This document shows, in pieces, positions 17,801 to 27,480 of a stretch of 64,000 nucleotides of DNA. Position numbers and translations under genes: made by a program. The stretch comes from Drouetiella hepatica Uher 2000/2452 (GTDB lineage: Bacteria; Cyanobacteriota; Cyanobacteriia; Elainellales; Elainellaceae), in assembly GCA_019359505.1 (NCBI GenBank), contig JAHHHD010000024.1:1-64000 (forward strand). The letters are read 5' to 3'. Each line of letters opens with the position of its first letter. Position 1 is the first letter of the stretch. The notes beneath the pieces are model-generated. The model did no database searches, was not told where the DNA came from, and saw only the letters and a list, made by a program, of their open reading frames with translations.

Positions 17801-18235
17801 CTACGCTGTGATTTGCTGACGCTCAGCTTCTAATAGCTCAACAAGACGCTGATCTCCTAAACTTTGGGCGACTTTCAAGCGGCGCTGCACATTTTCTAGC
17901 AGGTTAGCTTGATGCACTTTACCAATGTAGTGGCGAGGCATCGTAGAAGGAATGGACACAGAGGCGGCATTGGCGACTTGAGGAGCGATCGTCGCTATGC
18001 TTTGGCGATCGCGACCAACGTGGTAGGTCGCGCCCCGATAACTTAGATTGTAGTGGGTGGGTAGCTGCGCTACTTCTTGAGGCACACTGGGATCAACTTC
18101 AAAAGTGACTCCTCGGTAGGTCAGGCTGTAGGGTGCCTGAGAACGGTGAGCCTGTCTAGCAGGTCGTCCTGCGTTTCCAGTGTTGAAAACTCCGGGAGTA
18201 TATTCGTAAGTTTGACCGCGATAAATCAGTTTCAT
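17801..18235 (-). CDS. DUF4278 domain protein with three YRG repeats
   Basis: A 144-residue small protein typical of cyanobacteria. It contains three copies of a short motif around YRG: KLIYRGQTYEY at the start, LTYRGVTFEV near residue 40 and LSYRGATYHV near residue 67. DUF4278 proteins carry one or more such motifs; no biochemical role is established. The C-terminal half is a helical, charged segment (LLENVQRRLKVAQSLGDQRLVELLEAE). The start ATG follows a purine-rich stretch. It lies alone between two regions crowded with palindromic elements. Confidence 0.8.
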   Translation of the reverse strand: MKLIYRGQTYEYTPGVFNTGNAGRPARQAHRSQAPYSLTYRGVTFEVDPSVPQEVAQLPTHYNLSYRGATYHVGRDRQSIATIAPQVANAASVSIPSTMPRHYIGKVHQANLLENVQRRLKVAQSLGDQRLVELLEAERQQITA

Positions 18236-18407
18236 GGTTTCGCTTCTCCAAAAAGCGTGGTGTTGAGAGGGGAGAGAAGCGCGTTCCTTCAGGATTTACC
18301 CTTACTTCCGTCCTGTTTGGCTTAGCCATTTAGGATGAACGTTACTTTGTTCTGTATATGATTATACTGTTTGAAAAGAAGAATTGAGAATCGCCCGATC
18401 GGGTGAG

Positions 18408-18511
18408 ATATAGCGCTACGCGCTCAGATCGAATGAGTTATTTTTTGAGAGCCGCGCGGAGCGCGGCTCTCAAAAAATAACTTGTCCTAACTCAACTACG
18501 TGATGCTATAT
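18408..18511. repeat. hairpin element, family D copy 1
   Basis: Bounded by ATATAGC (18408) and GCTATAT (18511). The hairpin has perfect 22-bp arms (18436-18457, 18461-18482) with loop GGA, and the arm AGTTATTTTTTGAGAGCCGC is shared with the element at 57465. The right flank CTTGTCCTAACTCAACTACG is the inverse of the left flank of the 57465 copy, so the two copies are in opposite orientation. Confidence 0.75.
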
Positions 18512-18650
18512 GTAGCTGTATTTACCTGGGTTAGGACAGGGACATTTCGGGTGGCGCGCTCCGCGCCACCCGAAATGTCCTAAATTGAATACGGCTGTGG
18601 CAACCGCCTTGGCGGTTAGAATTCTTAAGAAAACTAGCGACAGCCATACA
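18512..18650. repeat. hairpin element and degenerate family A ends
   Basis: Directly abuts the previous element. It contains a perfect 19-bp-arm hairpin (18540-18558 and 18562-18580, loop CTC) with arm GGACATTTCGGGTGGCGCG. This is followed by CAACCGCCTTGGCGGTTAG and AAACTAGCGACAGCCA, which are both ends of a family-A element brought together with the centre missing. Two or three elements have thus accumulated between the DUF4278 gene and the GTPase gene. Confidence 0.6.
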
Positions 18651-18665
18651 AACTTGAGAAATAAA

Positions 18666-19901
18666 TTATCCCTTGAAGCGATCCTTCGCCGTGGAAAAGG
18701 CTTCTTTCATGACGGCTTGAATGCGCTGGGGATCGGGTTTCTTGCCGCCCAGCAGATCCCCAAAATAAACGCAGGCTCCTTCCCCTAATGCCCAGGTATA
18801 GGCGGCTGCCCAAGAGGCAGCGATAACGCTACCCAACCCTGGAATAAATTTAATCAGCTCTCGCCCGATCGCCTGTGCCAAAAATCCTCCGGCAATGGCG
18901 CTGACAATACCTCCTGCCTGAGAGGGAGTCAGGGTTTGCCCATAGAGCTTGCCCAACAGACCCACCATTGAGACTTGTAAAGCAGTCAATACAGGCATGG
19001 TAGCAAAGGGTAGCGGGACGGCGGCGATCGCGGCTGCCATGATGGCAAAAGCCGAAATGTAGTGCCGCCCAACATCTCGATAAAGATCGCCTAGCTGTCC
19101 GCCGATGCCTTCGTCTAAGAGCTGATGAATGGCGCGGGCTTCGGCTTCGGGCAGCAAATCCGCCAAGGCTGTTCTCAGCGTTTCTAGACCGTAGAACACC
19201 GGAGTGTAGCCATCTTCTTCTAGGGTGAAATCTAGTAAGATGGCGCGATCGTATAATCCGCTGAAAGCCTGCTGAAGCTCGGCAAAGGCGCGATTCACCG
19301 CCTCATAATTGGGCGGATAGAATGGATGATCGATTGCCTCAGCCGGATAGACCTCATGTAGACAGGTAACTGCCAGCAGACAGGGAATCTCTCTATACTG
19401 CCGCCGCAAGTCCTGAGCAATCTGCCGCAGGGTATCGATCGCAAAATCGTTGATTTTGACCGTCAGCACCAAGACTCTGGCGCGGCTACTTTTCTGCTCT
19501 AAATCGCCTACTAGCTCCTGGATCAGAGTTTGCGTATCCTGATTGACATCTCCTAAGCCCACGGTGTCTGTAAAAATCAGCAGCGGCAGGTCGTCAGACG
19601 GATAGGCATAGCGTTGGGTGTACTGCGTATGAGGGCGAAACCCTTGACCGACAATTTCGGCAGAAACTCCCGTTAGCCCCCGAACGATCGAACTTTTTCC
19701 GGCTTGGGGCTTGCCGATGAGCAGAGCTTCGGTGGTGGGCAGGTTTGCCCGCACCGTTTCCAGAATTTCGGCAACCTGAGTTTCGCTGACGCTGAACCAC
19801 TGAACGATCGTTTGAGTAAGGCGATCGATCGGCAAGTAGCGCATGAAGCCTTGACCAGATGATGAGTCGGGGGCTGAGTCAATATTCTGTGGCTCAGTCA
19901 T
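18666..19901 (-). CDS. Era/YcjF-type GTPase with DUF697 membrane domain
   Basis: A 411-residue protein. The N-terminal G domain shows the P-loop GKPQAGKSS (G1, about residues 62-70), DTVGLGDV (G3, about 113-120) and a TCLHE sequence in the G4 position, which departs from NKxD. The C-terminal 150 residues (about 255-385) are Ala/Gly/Ile-rich and fit the DUF697 hydrophobic module that probably associates with membrane. Members are small GTPases of unclear function in cyanobacteria. The start ATG (19901) begins MTEPQNID. It is downstream of, and on the same strand as, a receiver-histidine kinase gene, 80 bp away, so co-transcription is possible. Confidence 0.8.
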   Translation of the reverse strand: MTEPQNIDSAPDSSSGQGFMRYLPIDRLTQTIVQWFSVSETQVAEILETVRANLPTTEALLIGKPQAGKSSIVRGLTGVSAEIVGQGFRPHTQYTQRYAYPSDDLPLLIFTDTVGLGDVNQDTQTLIQELVGDLEQKSSRARVLVLTVKINDFAIDTLRQIAQDLRRQYREIPCLLAVTCLHEVYPAEAIDHPFYPPNYEAVNRAFAELQQAFSGLYDRAILLDFTLEEDGYTPVFYGLETLRTALADLLPEAEARAIHQLLDEGIGGQLGDLYRDVGRHYISAFAIMAAAIAAVPLPFATMPVLTALQVSMVGLLGKLYGQTLTPSQAGGIVSAIAGGFLAQAIGRELIKFIPGLGSVIAASWAAAYTWALGEGACVYFGDLLGGKKPDPQRIQAVMKEAFSTAKDRFKG

Positions 19902-19981
19902 GGCGGGGGAATGTGGATTTTAGATTGGCGAGATCTGATGGACATTAACGGCTCCATAGCAATCCTAAATCAGCTGTAGGG

Positions 19982-21106
19982 CTACTCTGCATTCTGAACG
20001 ATCGGCAATTGAACAATAAACAGGCTGCCCTGCCCTAACGCTGACTTAACGGCGATCGTGCCATTATGAGCCTCTACAATTCTGCGGGACAGGTACATAC
20101 CCAGCCCACTACCCGATCGCTTGTGGTTGCCCTGCCGGAAGCGATCGAATAGAGTCGCCTGATCTTCTGGAGAGATACCCGAACCTGTATCTTCTACCTC
20201 AATCGCCACCAGACCAGGTTGAGCTGTGGATTGAGTGGCTTTGTCCAATCGAATCGTGATCGAGCCGCGATCGGTAAATTTGATGGCGTTACCAATCAGG
20301 TTGGTGAGCAGCCGCCGGATCTCCATGCAGTCGGCGGCGATCGTGGTGTCAATGGCTGCATCTATGGCGATCTTCAGTCCGCGCTCTTGTGCCAAGGGCG
20401 CTAACTCCTGCACCACTTCTTTAACCAGGGGATACAGTTTGCAAGACTCAAAAGACATGGTTTTGCGACCTGCATCATGTCGATAAACTTCCAGAATGGT
20501 GTTGACCATGTGCAGCAAGTTCTGGTTGCTGCGGATCATCACGGTTAGCATATCCTGCATATCTGGAGAAATGTCGCCAAATGCTCCCTCTTGAAATAGA
20601 TTAAGCGTTCGATCGGCAGCAACTAGCGGCGTTCGGAGGTCGTGGGTTAGCCGAGAGACAAAGTCTTCGCGCTGGCGTGCTAACTGCTCTTTCTGCTGTT
20701 CGGCGAGTGCGGCTTGCATCTCTGCTTGGTGGATACGAACGGCATTGCGCAACACTTGAGCCAGGGCTTCGGGCGAGAGCCGTCCTTTGGCAATATAGTC
20801 GGATGCTCCCGCTTTCATCAGTTCGACAGCGATCTGTTCGTCACCTTGTCCAGTAAGAATGATCAGCGGGATTCTGATGCTGTCTCCTCGGAGTACCTGC
20901 ACCAGCTCTAGCCCAGTCATATCGGGCAGGCGATAGTCGATAAACGCGCAGTCAAAGATCTGCTCTTTGAGGATAGCGATCGCCTCTCCACAGTCAACCG
21001 TTTCTACGGCTTTTATGGCTACACCTGCCGCCTTCAAAAGACGACGCAATGCCATGCGATCGACTTCATCATCATCTACAATCAGAATCTTGAGAATTTC
21101 ATCCAT
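19982..21106 (-). CDS. response regulator - histidine kinase hybrid
   Basis: A 374-residue protein with an N-terminal receiver (Asp57 in CAFIDYRLP, Lys107 in DYIAKGRL), a coiled linker (about 128-148), HisKA with His155 in SRLTHDLRTP, and HATPase_c (NLIGNAIKFTDRG, DTGSGISPED, GSGLGMYLSRRI). The layout is the same as the gene at 12979-14094, but sequence similarity is modest. The receiver keeps the acidic pocket DDDEVD. The missing sensor domain suggests it is controlled through phosphorylation by another kinase. The nearest are the tandem kinase genes upstream on the same strand. Confidence 0.87.
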   Translation of the reverse strand: MDEILKILIVDDDEVDRMALRRLLKAAGVAIKAVETVDCGEAIAILKEQIFDCAFIDYRLPDMTGLELVQVLRGDSIRIPLIILTGQGDEQIAVELMKAGASDYIAKGRLSPEALAQVLRNAVRIHQAEMQAALAEQQKEQLARQREDFVSRLTHDLRTPLVAADRTLNLFQEGAFGDISPDMQDMLTVMIRSNQNLLHMVNTILEVYRHDAGRKTMSFESCKLYPLVKEVVQELAPLAQERGLKIAIDAAIDTTIAADCMEIRRLLTNLIGNAIKFTDRGSITIRLDKATQSTAQPGLVAIEVEDTGSGISPEDQATLFDRFRQGNHKRSGSGLGMYLSRRIVEAHNGTIAVKSALGQGSLFIVQLPIVQNAE

Positions 21107-21686
21107 ATAGGTAACTCATGGAATAAGAATTTGAGGTCAACCCTCCTAACGCAGTTCCTACCCTAATACAGTTTTTTCAGTGGGTTTGACAGAGCGCTCA
21201 AGGAGATCTCCGCCGAAAATATTTCTGTAGCCTGTTCTTTTTATGGCGTACGGCTGTAACTTTGGTGGGTCGATCGCAAACCACAGCAAAAACTAACCTC
21301 CTAAAGACATCGAAGCTTTAGAACAACGCACAGATTAGAACAACTTGCACAACTCAATCACTGTGAATCGTTAGATGGAAGCGCTTAACTTCAGCGCTAA
21401 GCTCATTCTCTCAGAGATTCTCTGTTTGGGATTGGGGGATATCTCTACTCAATGCTGTCGGTAAAAAGACGTTTTTTTACAAACTTGACCTTTGTGCAGA
21501 TGACTTTTAGAGAATGCCTAATGCTATTTCAAGCCAGCTGTGCTTTGCATATGCAGACAAATAGAAGCCCCCAAAACTGGAGAGTCGGGGACAAATGCAC
21601 AACAGTCGGTATTTTTATCAAATGTCCTCCCATAGAGAGAACTTCCAGAGTTTGACTCTGATTGAGTAAGGCTTACTCAACAAGGC
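21107..21686. other. intergenic region, no gene seen
   Basis: About 580 bp without a supported gene. The only structure noted is near the 3' end of the response regulator gene: an almost perfect palindrome TTGAGTAAGGCTTACTCAA at 21662-21680, followed by a second AAGGCTTATTCAAC copy that runs into the stop codon. It could act as a weak terminator for the minus-strand gene. Confidence 0.5.
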
Positions 21687-22118
21687 TTATTCAACAGGCA
21701 TTTCGCAGAGTGCCCAATACTTGTTCAAAACATCCATGGTGTCTGCAAACTTGCTAAAGGTCACAGGCTTCAGGATATATCCTGCAACATTTAAGTTGTA
21801 TGCTTCTACCCGATCTCTATCTTGATTAGAGGTCGTCAAGACAATCACAGGAGTCATTCGTAATTCAGCATCCGATCGCAGAGCATAGAGAAATTCAATG
21901 CCGCCCATCCGAGGCATATTTAAATCTAATAATACTAAGCGCCTAGAGGCTGGAATAGCTCCCTTGCCTTGGTCACGAAGCATACTTAAAGCTTCTAATC
22001 CGTTGGAGGCAACGTAGAGAGGATTTTCAATATTGTGTCTTTTGAAGGCTCGTTGAACGTTCATCACATCCACTTCATCGTCTTCGACAAGGAGAATATT
22101 AATAAGTCGCTCCTGCAT
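21687..22118 (-). CDS. single-domain response regulator (Rcp1-like)
   Basis: A stand-alone receiver domain of about 143 residues. It has the acidic pocket VEDDEVD, the phospho-acceptor Asp in LVLLDLNMPRMGG, the conserved Thr in VIVLTTSN and Lys in YILKPV. The extended alpha4-beta5 region and length match Rcp1-type regulators that pair with phytochrome-like or PAS histidine kinases in cyanobacteria. The frame is open up to GTG 22148; ATG 22118 (MQERLINILLVEDD) is chosen because it starts just before the first strand. The two kinase genes upstream on the same strand are its probable partners. Confidence 0.85.
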   Translation of the reverse strand: MQERLINILLVEDDEVDVMNVQRAFKRHNIENPLYVASNGLEALSMLRDQGKGAIPASRRLVLLDLNMPRMGGIEFLYALRSDAELRMTPVIVLTTSNQDRDRVEAYNLNVAGYILKPVTFSKFADTMDVLNKYWALCEMPVE

Positions 22119-22148
22119 TTTTTTAACTTGGGCTAACATTGAGAACAC

Positions 22149-22508
22149 TTTGAGAAGATCATTAAATCACACTTGAAAAAGAACGTTTAACCCAGTTAAT
22201 TAAGTTTCTATGTATAAAAGATATCTAAAAGCATCACCTTTTTTCTAGCCCATGAGTTAGATATTGGCTTAACTTATGTAAGTAGACCATATTCTTATAC
22301 AACTTATACATTCTTATCCAGAACGCAATAAGCCAATTATAGCTAGAAAGCTTTGGGGAAGGACATTCTATCGATCGCCCATATTTAGCTTCAGCCTGGA
22401 CGAATCTTGCACAACTTGTTGAAATCACGCAACTTATACGGTCTGTATGAGTTTTTGTATGACTTCTATGTATTTACCCGATCGCTCAACCGATTTTTAA
22501 GCAAATTT
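22149..22508. other. intergenic region, no gene seen
   Basis: About 360 bp of AT-rich sequence between the response regulator and the CHASE3 kinase, both read on the minus strand. No RNA gene, repeat element or convincing small frame was recognised. The gap is large enough to hold a separate promoter for the response regulator. Confidence 0.5.
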
Positions 22509-24326
22509 TTAAGTTTCTATTGGGAATGGGAGAGATTCTTTGAGCCAGGTGAAGTAAAACGTTGCGCCTTTGTCCACCTGAGATTCTACCCAAATCATGC
22601 CGCCCTCCGTCTCCACGATTTTTTTGACGATCGCTAAGCCAATTCCGGTACTCTCCTTTGTGTCTCTAGGTTGTAGTGTTTGGAAGATAGTAAAAATGCG
22701 CTCGTGATACTCAGGTGCAATGCCGCTCCCATCATCTAAGACGGCAAATTCGTAAAATTTATCCTGCTCTCGGCAAGAAATATCGATCGAGCCATCGGCA
22801 CGGGGATGGTGATTGATGGCGTTGCCGATCAGATTGGCGAAAACCTGGCGGAGCAAGATGCGCTTTGTCTTGAATTGCGGCATATTGGACTGAATTTTGA
22901 TATTGAAAAGCTGCGGCGGGTCGAGAGAATCTAGCACCTCCACAATCAGATCGTTAACATTTACCGTTTCAACTGGAGTTTTGCTGCGTCCAACGCGCGA
23001 ATATTCCAGCAGACCGTTGATCAACGCCTCCATGCGCATGACTCGCCCCCGCAACAGCTTCATCTGGTGCTGATTTTCGGGGGGAAGCTGTCCGCTTAAG
23101 TCTTCCTCAATCCATTCCGAAAGATTGGCGATCGCCCTTAGGGGTGCTTTCAGATCATGGGAGGCAACGTAGGCAAACTGCTCTAGCTCCTTGTTGCGAT
23201 CTTCCAAAGTATTGTTGGTTTGAGCCAAGACAGATGCCAGTCGGACTAACTCATCTGCTCGGCTTTGCAGCTTAGCTTGAGCGTCTTCAAAGACAGAAAT
23301 GTCTCGGATAATCACAATCAGCCGATCTTCTACCTGAAGATCGCTAATGGAAATCTCAGCCGGGAAAGGAGAACCCACCTTACGCAACCCCATCGTCTTC
23401 GACTGCTGACTGCCCACAAAGCGCCTTTTCTTATCTTCCTCATAGCTCTTTAAAATTGGATCGGCAAACAGCATATTGAGCCGCTTACCTTTAACCTCGA
23501 TCGCCTCATAGCCAAACATTTTGGAAGCCGTCGGGTTGAAAAGCTCAATCTCGCGATCATCATCCAAAATAATTACGCCATCCACAACGTGGGTAGCGAT
23601 CGCTTGAAGCATCGATCGACTTTCGCGGAGCAGTCGCTCGCGAGTTCTTAGCTCTTGGTCAAGGTTGCTAAACAAAAACAGGGCAGACCCCGTGCCCATG
23701 ATGCTAACTAGCACCGCCGACCACAGCAGCGTGTTAGTAAATTGCTGCACATTGTTTTTGTCTGACTTGTATTGCTCAAGCAGCGCCCGTTCATCGGCTT
23801 GAAACTCACCAATGGCAGACCGGAGCTGATCCATCGCCACTTTGCCTTCAAACACCCGTTGAATGATTTGTGATGAATCGGATGAAGTTTGATTTTGAAT
23901 GAGGCGAATAGCTTCTGTCACGATGTCAAGGCGTTGCTGCGACATTTGACTGATCGTCTGCAATCGCTGACTCTGTGCTGAGGTATCGTCTGGCAGTAAG
24001 GCATCTAGCTTCTGCAATTCTATCGGCACCTGCTCGATCGCCTGGTTATAAGGGGCTAGAAAATCTTCGTTTCGGGTAATGATATATCCCCGCGCACCCG
24101 TTTCGGCATTCAGCATTTCTAGCAGGAGGGTATTGCTCTCAACAATGACCTGCTCGGTAGAATCTGACTGCTGCTGCACCATGAGATTGCTGTCTCTTGA
24201 CCAGATCCAGCCTGCTAGCGTAATGGCAATACAGACCGCCGGAATGGCAATGACAATTGCTGCCCTCTGACGAGTGGGCAGCTTTGCCCAAAAATTAGTT
24301 AAGCCCTTTCCAGGAATTTTATACAT
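22509..24326 (-). CDS. CHASE3-PAS sensor histidine kinase
   Basis: A 605-residue membrane kinase. A first membrane helix (about residues 22-46, AAIVIAIPAVCIAITLAGWIW) is followed by an extracytoplasmic CHASE3-like helical sensor (about 47-195) with NAETGARGYIITRNE, the usual CHASE3 signature. A second helix (about 200-220) follows, then a PAS domain (about 240-345), a coiled coil, HisKA with YVASHDLKAPLRAI and HATPase_c (NLIGNAINHHP, DDGSGIAPEYHERIF, GIGLAIVKKIVE). The catalytic half is strongly similar to that of the kinase gene just upstream, so the two probably arose by duplication of the transmitter. Between the two genes a 15-bp unit AACGCTTATTCAGGC is repeated exactly (24385-24399, 24400-24414). 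Confidence 0.88.
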   Translation of the reverse strand: MYKIPGKGLTNFWAKLPTRQRAAIVIAIPAVCIAITLAGWIWSRDSNLMVQQQSDSTEQVIVESNTLLLEMLNAETGARGYIITRNEDFLAPYNQAIEQVPIELQKLDALLPDDTSAQSQRLQTISQMSQQRLDIVTEAIRLIQNQTSSDSSQIIQRVFEGKVAMDQLRSAIGEFQADERALLEQYKSDKNNVQQFTNTLLWSAVLVSIMGTGSALFLFSNLDQELRTRERLLRESRSMLQAIATHVVDGVIILDDDREIELFNPTASKMFGYEAIEVKGKRLNMLFADPILKSYEEDKKRRFVGSQQSKTMGLRKVGSPFPAEISISDLQVEDRLIVIIRDISVFEDAQAKLQSRADELVRLASVLAQTNNTLEDRNKELEQFAYVASHDLKAPLRAIANLSEWIEEDLSGQLPPENQHQMKLLRGRVMRMEALINGLLEYSRVGRSKTPVETVNVNDLIVEVLDSLDPPQLFNIKIQSNMPQFKTKRILLRQVFANLIGNAINHHPRADGSIDISCREQDKFYEFAVLDDGSGIAPEYHERIFTIFQTLQPRDTKESTGIGLAIVKKIVETEGGMIWVESQVDKGATFYFTWLKESLPFPIET

Positions 24327-24435
24327 CCATAACCTCTGTGCAACCGCCCACCTAGCCTCACAACTCCATTCGCTTACCCCCGTAAACGCTTATTCAGGCA
24401 ACGCTTATTCAGGCATCGCCTCACATCTTCTAAAC

Positions 24436-27231
24436 TCAGCCTCTAGGACGCTTGGGCCAGGTAAATCGGAAAGTGGTGCCCGCACCCAACTGAGACTCAA
24501 TCTGAATGCTTCCCCCTTCTGTCTCCACGATTTTTTTGACGATCGATAGCCCGATCCCTGTACTCTCCTTGATATCTCTCGACTCAAGCGTATGGAAGAT
24601 CGCGAAGATCTTCTCGTGGTGCTCAGGGGCAATGCCGCGACCGTCATCAGTGACCGTGAACTCGTACATTGAGCCTTTGTCCTGAATGGCGATCGCCACA
24701 GATCCGTCAACGCGGGGATGATGCTTTATAGCATTGCTAATTAAGTTAGAAAAAACCTGTCTCAAAAGGAGGGGTTTGGTGAGAATAGTCGGCATATCTG
24801 GCGCGACCTGAATCGTGAAAGATTCGGGTGGAGCCAGAGAATCAATCACTTCACTGAGCAAAGTCTGGACAGACAGCGTTTCGGCTGCAACCTGGGTACG
24901 CCCCACTCGTGAGTATTGCAGCAGCCCGTTGATCAAAGACTCCATGCGGTGAACGCGCCCCCGCAAAAGCTGCATCTGGTGCTGATTTTCATCAGGGAGG
25001 CGATCGCCTAAGTCTTCCTCAATCCATTCTGAGAGATTGGCGATCGCTCGCAGAGGGGCTTTCAGGTCATGGGAGGCAACATAGGCAAACTGATCAAGTT
25101 CGCGGTTGCGCTCTTCCAATAGCAGCGTGGTGCTTGTCAGCAAACCATTGACCTGAAATAGCTCATTGGCACGTTCTTGAACCTGCATCTCGGTCTGCTT
25201 GCGATCGGTAATATCCGTTATGGTGCCCACATAGCCAATCATTTCGCCGTTTTCGAGAACTTCGGGCAGCGCTTGACAAACGACCCAAGTAAAGCTGCCG
25301 TCTGGTCGCTGATAGCGGTAGTCTGCCTGATAGGGCAATCGATTCTTAACCGAGGCAAGCCACTCTGTCACCATGTGTTGCCGATCGTCGGGGTGAATCG
25401 ATTGCTGCCAGCCCTCTCCTAGCCCTTCCGAGATTGGCACTCCGGCAATTTCTGCCCAGTATTGGTTGAGGTAGGTGGCTCGTCCGTCGAGATCGGTTCG
25501 AAACATGCCGACGGGTAAGATCTGGTTGAGCGTAGCGTAGCGGCGTTCGCTTTCCCGGAGAGCTTCTTCGGCTTGCTTGCGATCGGTAATGTCTGTAATG
25601 GTGCCCACATATCCAATGATCTCGTCGTTATCCAACATTTCGGGCAAAGCCTGACAGACCACCCAGGCTAGCTCACCGTTAGCGTGCTGAAACCGCAGCT
25701 CTGCCTGGAACGGCAGACGGGCGCGCACGGTTTCATACCAGTTTTTAACGAGCGAACGGCGATCGTTGGGGTGGATGGCTCGCCGCCAACCGCTGCCTCT
25801 TGCCTCGGCAAAGGTCAATCCCGCAATTTCTGTCCAGCGTTCGTTGACGTAGAGGTATTTGCCATTGCGATCGGTTTTGAAGATGCCCACCGGAGACATC
25901 CGCGCCAAGTTGGCGTAGCGGTGTTCGCTTTCCCGCAGAGCCTGCTCGGTTTGCTTGCGATCGGTGATGTCAGTAATGGTGCCCACATAGCCCACCACTC
26001 TGCCGTCCTCCAGAGTTTCAGGGAAAGCCTGACCTAATACCCAGGCAACCTGCCCATCGGGATGCTGAAAGCGACACTCGGTATAAAGCGCCTGCTTGGT
26101 ACTCATTGCCTCCTGCGATTCCCAAATTACGCGATCGCGATCGTCAGGATGGAGGGCATTCGTCCAACCCTCGCCTTCGATATCACCCGTTAAAAATCCT
26201 GAGATTTCTCGCCAGCGCTGGTTGACATAAAGGCACTTGCCTAGGGGATCAGTACGGAAGATGCCCACTGGAGAGCGTTGCGCTAACGTCGCAAACAAGA
26301 GTTCACTTTCCTGAAGGGCTTTCTCAGTTTGCTTGCGCTCCATAATATTTTCAAAGGCTACCCCAGCACATTGATTAGGCAATGGAAAGACTCTAAAACT
26401 GTAGATACCGCTGACAAGATCATCGCTATACTCAGCTTCGGGCTTGGTTTCTGCAACGCCCGATCGGGCAACTCTGGCAATGATCTCGACATCTTCTGGA
26501 GGAATGGCGGGAAAACAATCGGCTATCCGCTTACCCACCAGGGTTTTAGTCGGGCGGTTTGCCATCTGCTCAGCCAAAGGATTAGAGGTGACTAGCTCCA
26601 GCGAATAGGGATCAGCGCGATCGGCTAAACGCCAAACATGTACCCCAACCTGCATCGCTTGAACAATATCTGTGTAAAGCTGCATTTCCGCTGGGGTACA
26701 TGGGGTAACTTGGGCAGCTGCTTCAGCCGCTTTTTTATATTGAGTGATATCTTTGCCTTCTGCTAGCAGCAGCAAGACTACGCCTTCGTCGCTGCAAATA
26801 GGCTTGAGCGACAAATCGATCGTCATTGCCCGATCGCCTGCCACGAGATCAACTTCGCAAGACACGGCTTCATCGCTCACGGCGGCAGCAATCGCCTGCT
26901 GTAGCTGCGTCCGAGCAGTAGACTCCGACCCACCGCAAACTTCCCAAAAAGGTTGCCCCACAACTTCGGCGATCGGCACGCCCACAAACTTCAGCAAAGC
27001 TCGATTGGCTTCTAATACCGTGCCAAAGGCATCTAGCAGAGCCGTCAGTTGGGAGGACTCTTGAAAGGCTTTAAAAAACTTTTGCTCGTTCAGATGCAAG
27101 AGATTATCCGACAGATGAAGATTATAGGCTCCCATGAAAGCTTGACGAGGCTGTCCTACCTCTAAATCGAGACAATCTGGGTCGGACTTTGCCTCTGAGT
27201 AAACCGTATCAAGCTTATGGATTTGACTCAT
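24436..27231 (-). CDS. multi-PAS sensor histidine kinase
   Basis: A 931-residue cytoplasmic kinase. Two diverged PAS domains (about residues 48-165 and 185-300) are followed by three closely related PAS-PAC units (about 305-425, 430-550, 555-675), each ending with the same IGYVGTITDITDRKQ-type string. Then come a coiled coil, HisKA with YVASHDLKAPLRAI (about 718-731) and HATPase_c (NLISNAIKHHP, DDGRGIAPEHHEKIF, GIGLSIVKKIVE). There is no obvious chromophore-binding cysteine arrangement. It heads a minus-strand group with the CHASE3 kinase and the single-domain response regulator. Similarity of the three PAS-PAC units suggests recent internal triplication. Confidence 0.9.
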   Translation of the reverse strand: MSQIHKLDTVYSEAKSDPDCLDLEVGQPRQAFMGAYNLHLSDNLLHLNEQKFFKAFQESSQLTALLDAFGTVLEANRALLKFVGVPIAEVVGQPFWEVCGGSESTARTQLQQAIAAAVSDEAVSCEVDLVAGDRAMTIDLSLKPICSDEGVVLLLLAEGKDITQYKKAAEAAAQVTPCTPAEMQLYTDIVQAMQVGVHVWRLADRADPYSLELVTSNPLAEQMANRPTKTLVGKRIADCFPAIPPEDVEIIARVARSGVAETKPEAEYSDDLVSGIYSFRVFPLPNQCAGVAFENIMERKQTEKALQESELLFATLAQRSPVGIFRTDPLGKCLYVNQRWREISGFLTGDIEGEGWTNALHPDDRDRVIWESQEAMSTKQALYTECRFQHPDGQVAWVLGQAFPETLEDGRVVGYVGTITDITDRKQTEQALRESEHRYANLARMSPVGIFKTDRNGKYLYVNERWTEIAGLTFAEARGSGWRRAIHPNDRRSLVKNWYETVRARLPFQAELRFQHANGELAWVVCQALPEMLDNDEIIGYVGTITDITDRKQAEEALRESERRYATLNQILPVGMFRTDLDGRATYLNQYWAEIAGVPISEGLGEGWQQSIHPDDRQHMVTEWLASVKNRLPYQADYRYQRPDGSFTWVVCQALPEVLENGEMIGYVGTITDITDRKQTEMQVQERANELFQVNGLLTSTTLLLEERNRELDQFAYVASHDLKAPLRAIANLSEWIEEDLGDRLPDENQHQMQLLRGRVHRMESLINGLLQYSRVGRTQVAAETLSVQTLLSEVIDSLAPPESFTIQVAPDMPTILTKPLLLRQVFSNLISNAIKHHPRVDGSVAIAIQDKGSMYEFTVTDDGRGIAPEHHEKIFAIFHTLESRDIKESTGIGLSIVKKIVETEGGSIQIESQLGAGTTFRFTWPKRPRG

Positions 27232-27480
27232 GCAGCAGCCTCAATCAGGAAACATACAATCCATGATAGACATTGGAAAAGCATTAGGAGGAAGGAGGTG
27301 CCAAGGCTAAATTATAAAGCTGCAAAATGAGTCAGTAATTTTGTGCCATCAGCTACATACATTAAAAATCGTTACTTTCTCTGCTTGATTCGGGACAAGC
27401 CGATTATGAATCCCGTAATGTCAGGGGTCTGAGATATCAAGCTTAATCTTCTCCCTATAGACCCGTATACAAATCTTTTC

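Noticed and set aside
707-18346. Shared 15-mer CATTTAGGATGAACG near 711 and 18329
   Set aside because: The surrounding sequence is only weakly alike; it may be a fragment of a common repeat or chance, and two copies are not enough to define an element.
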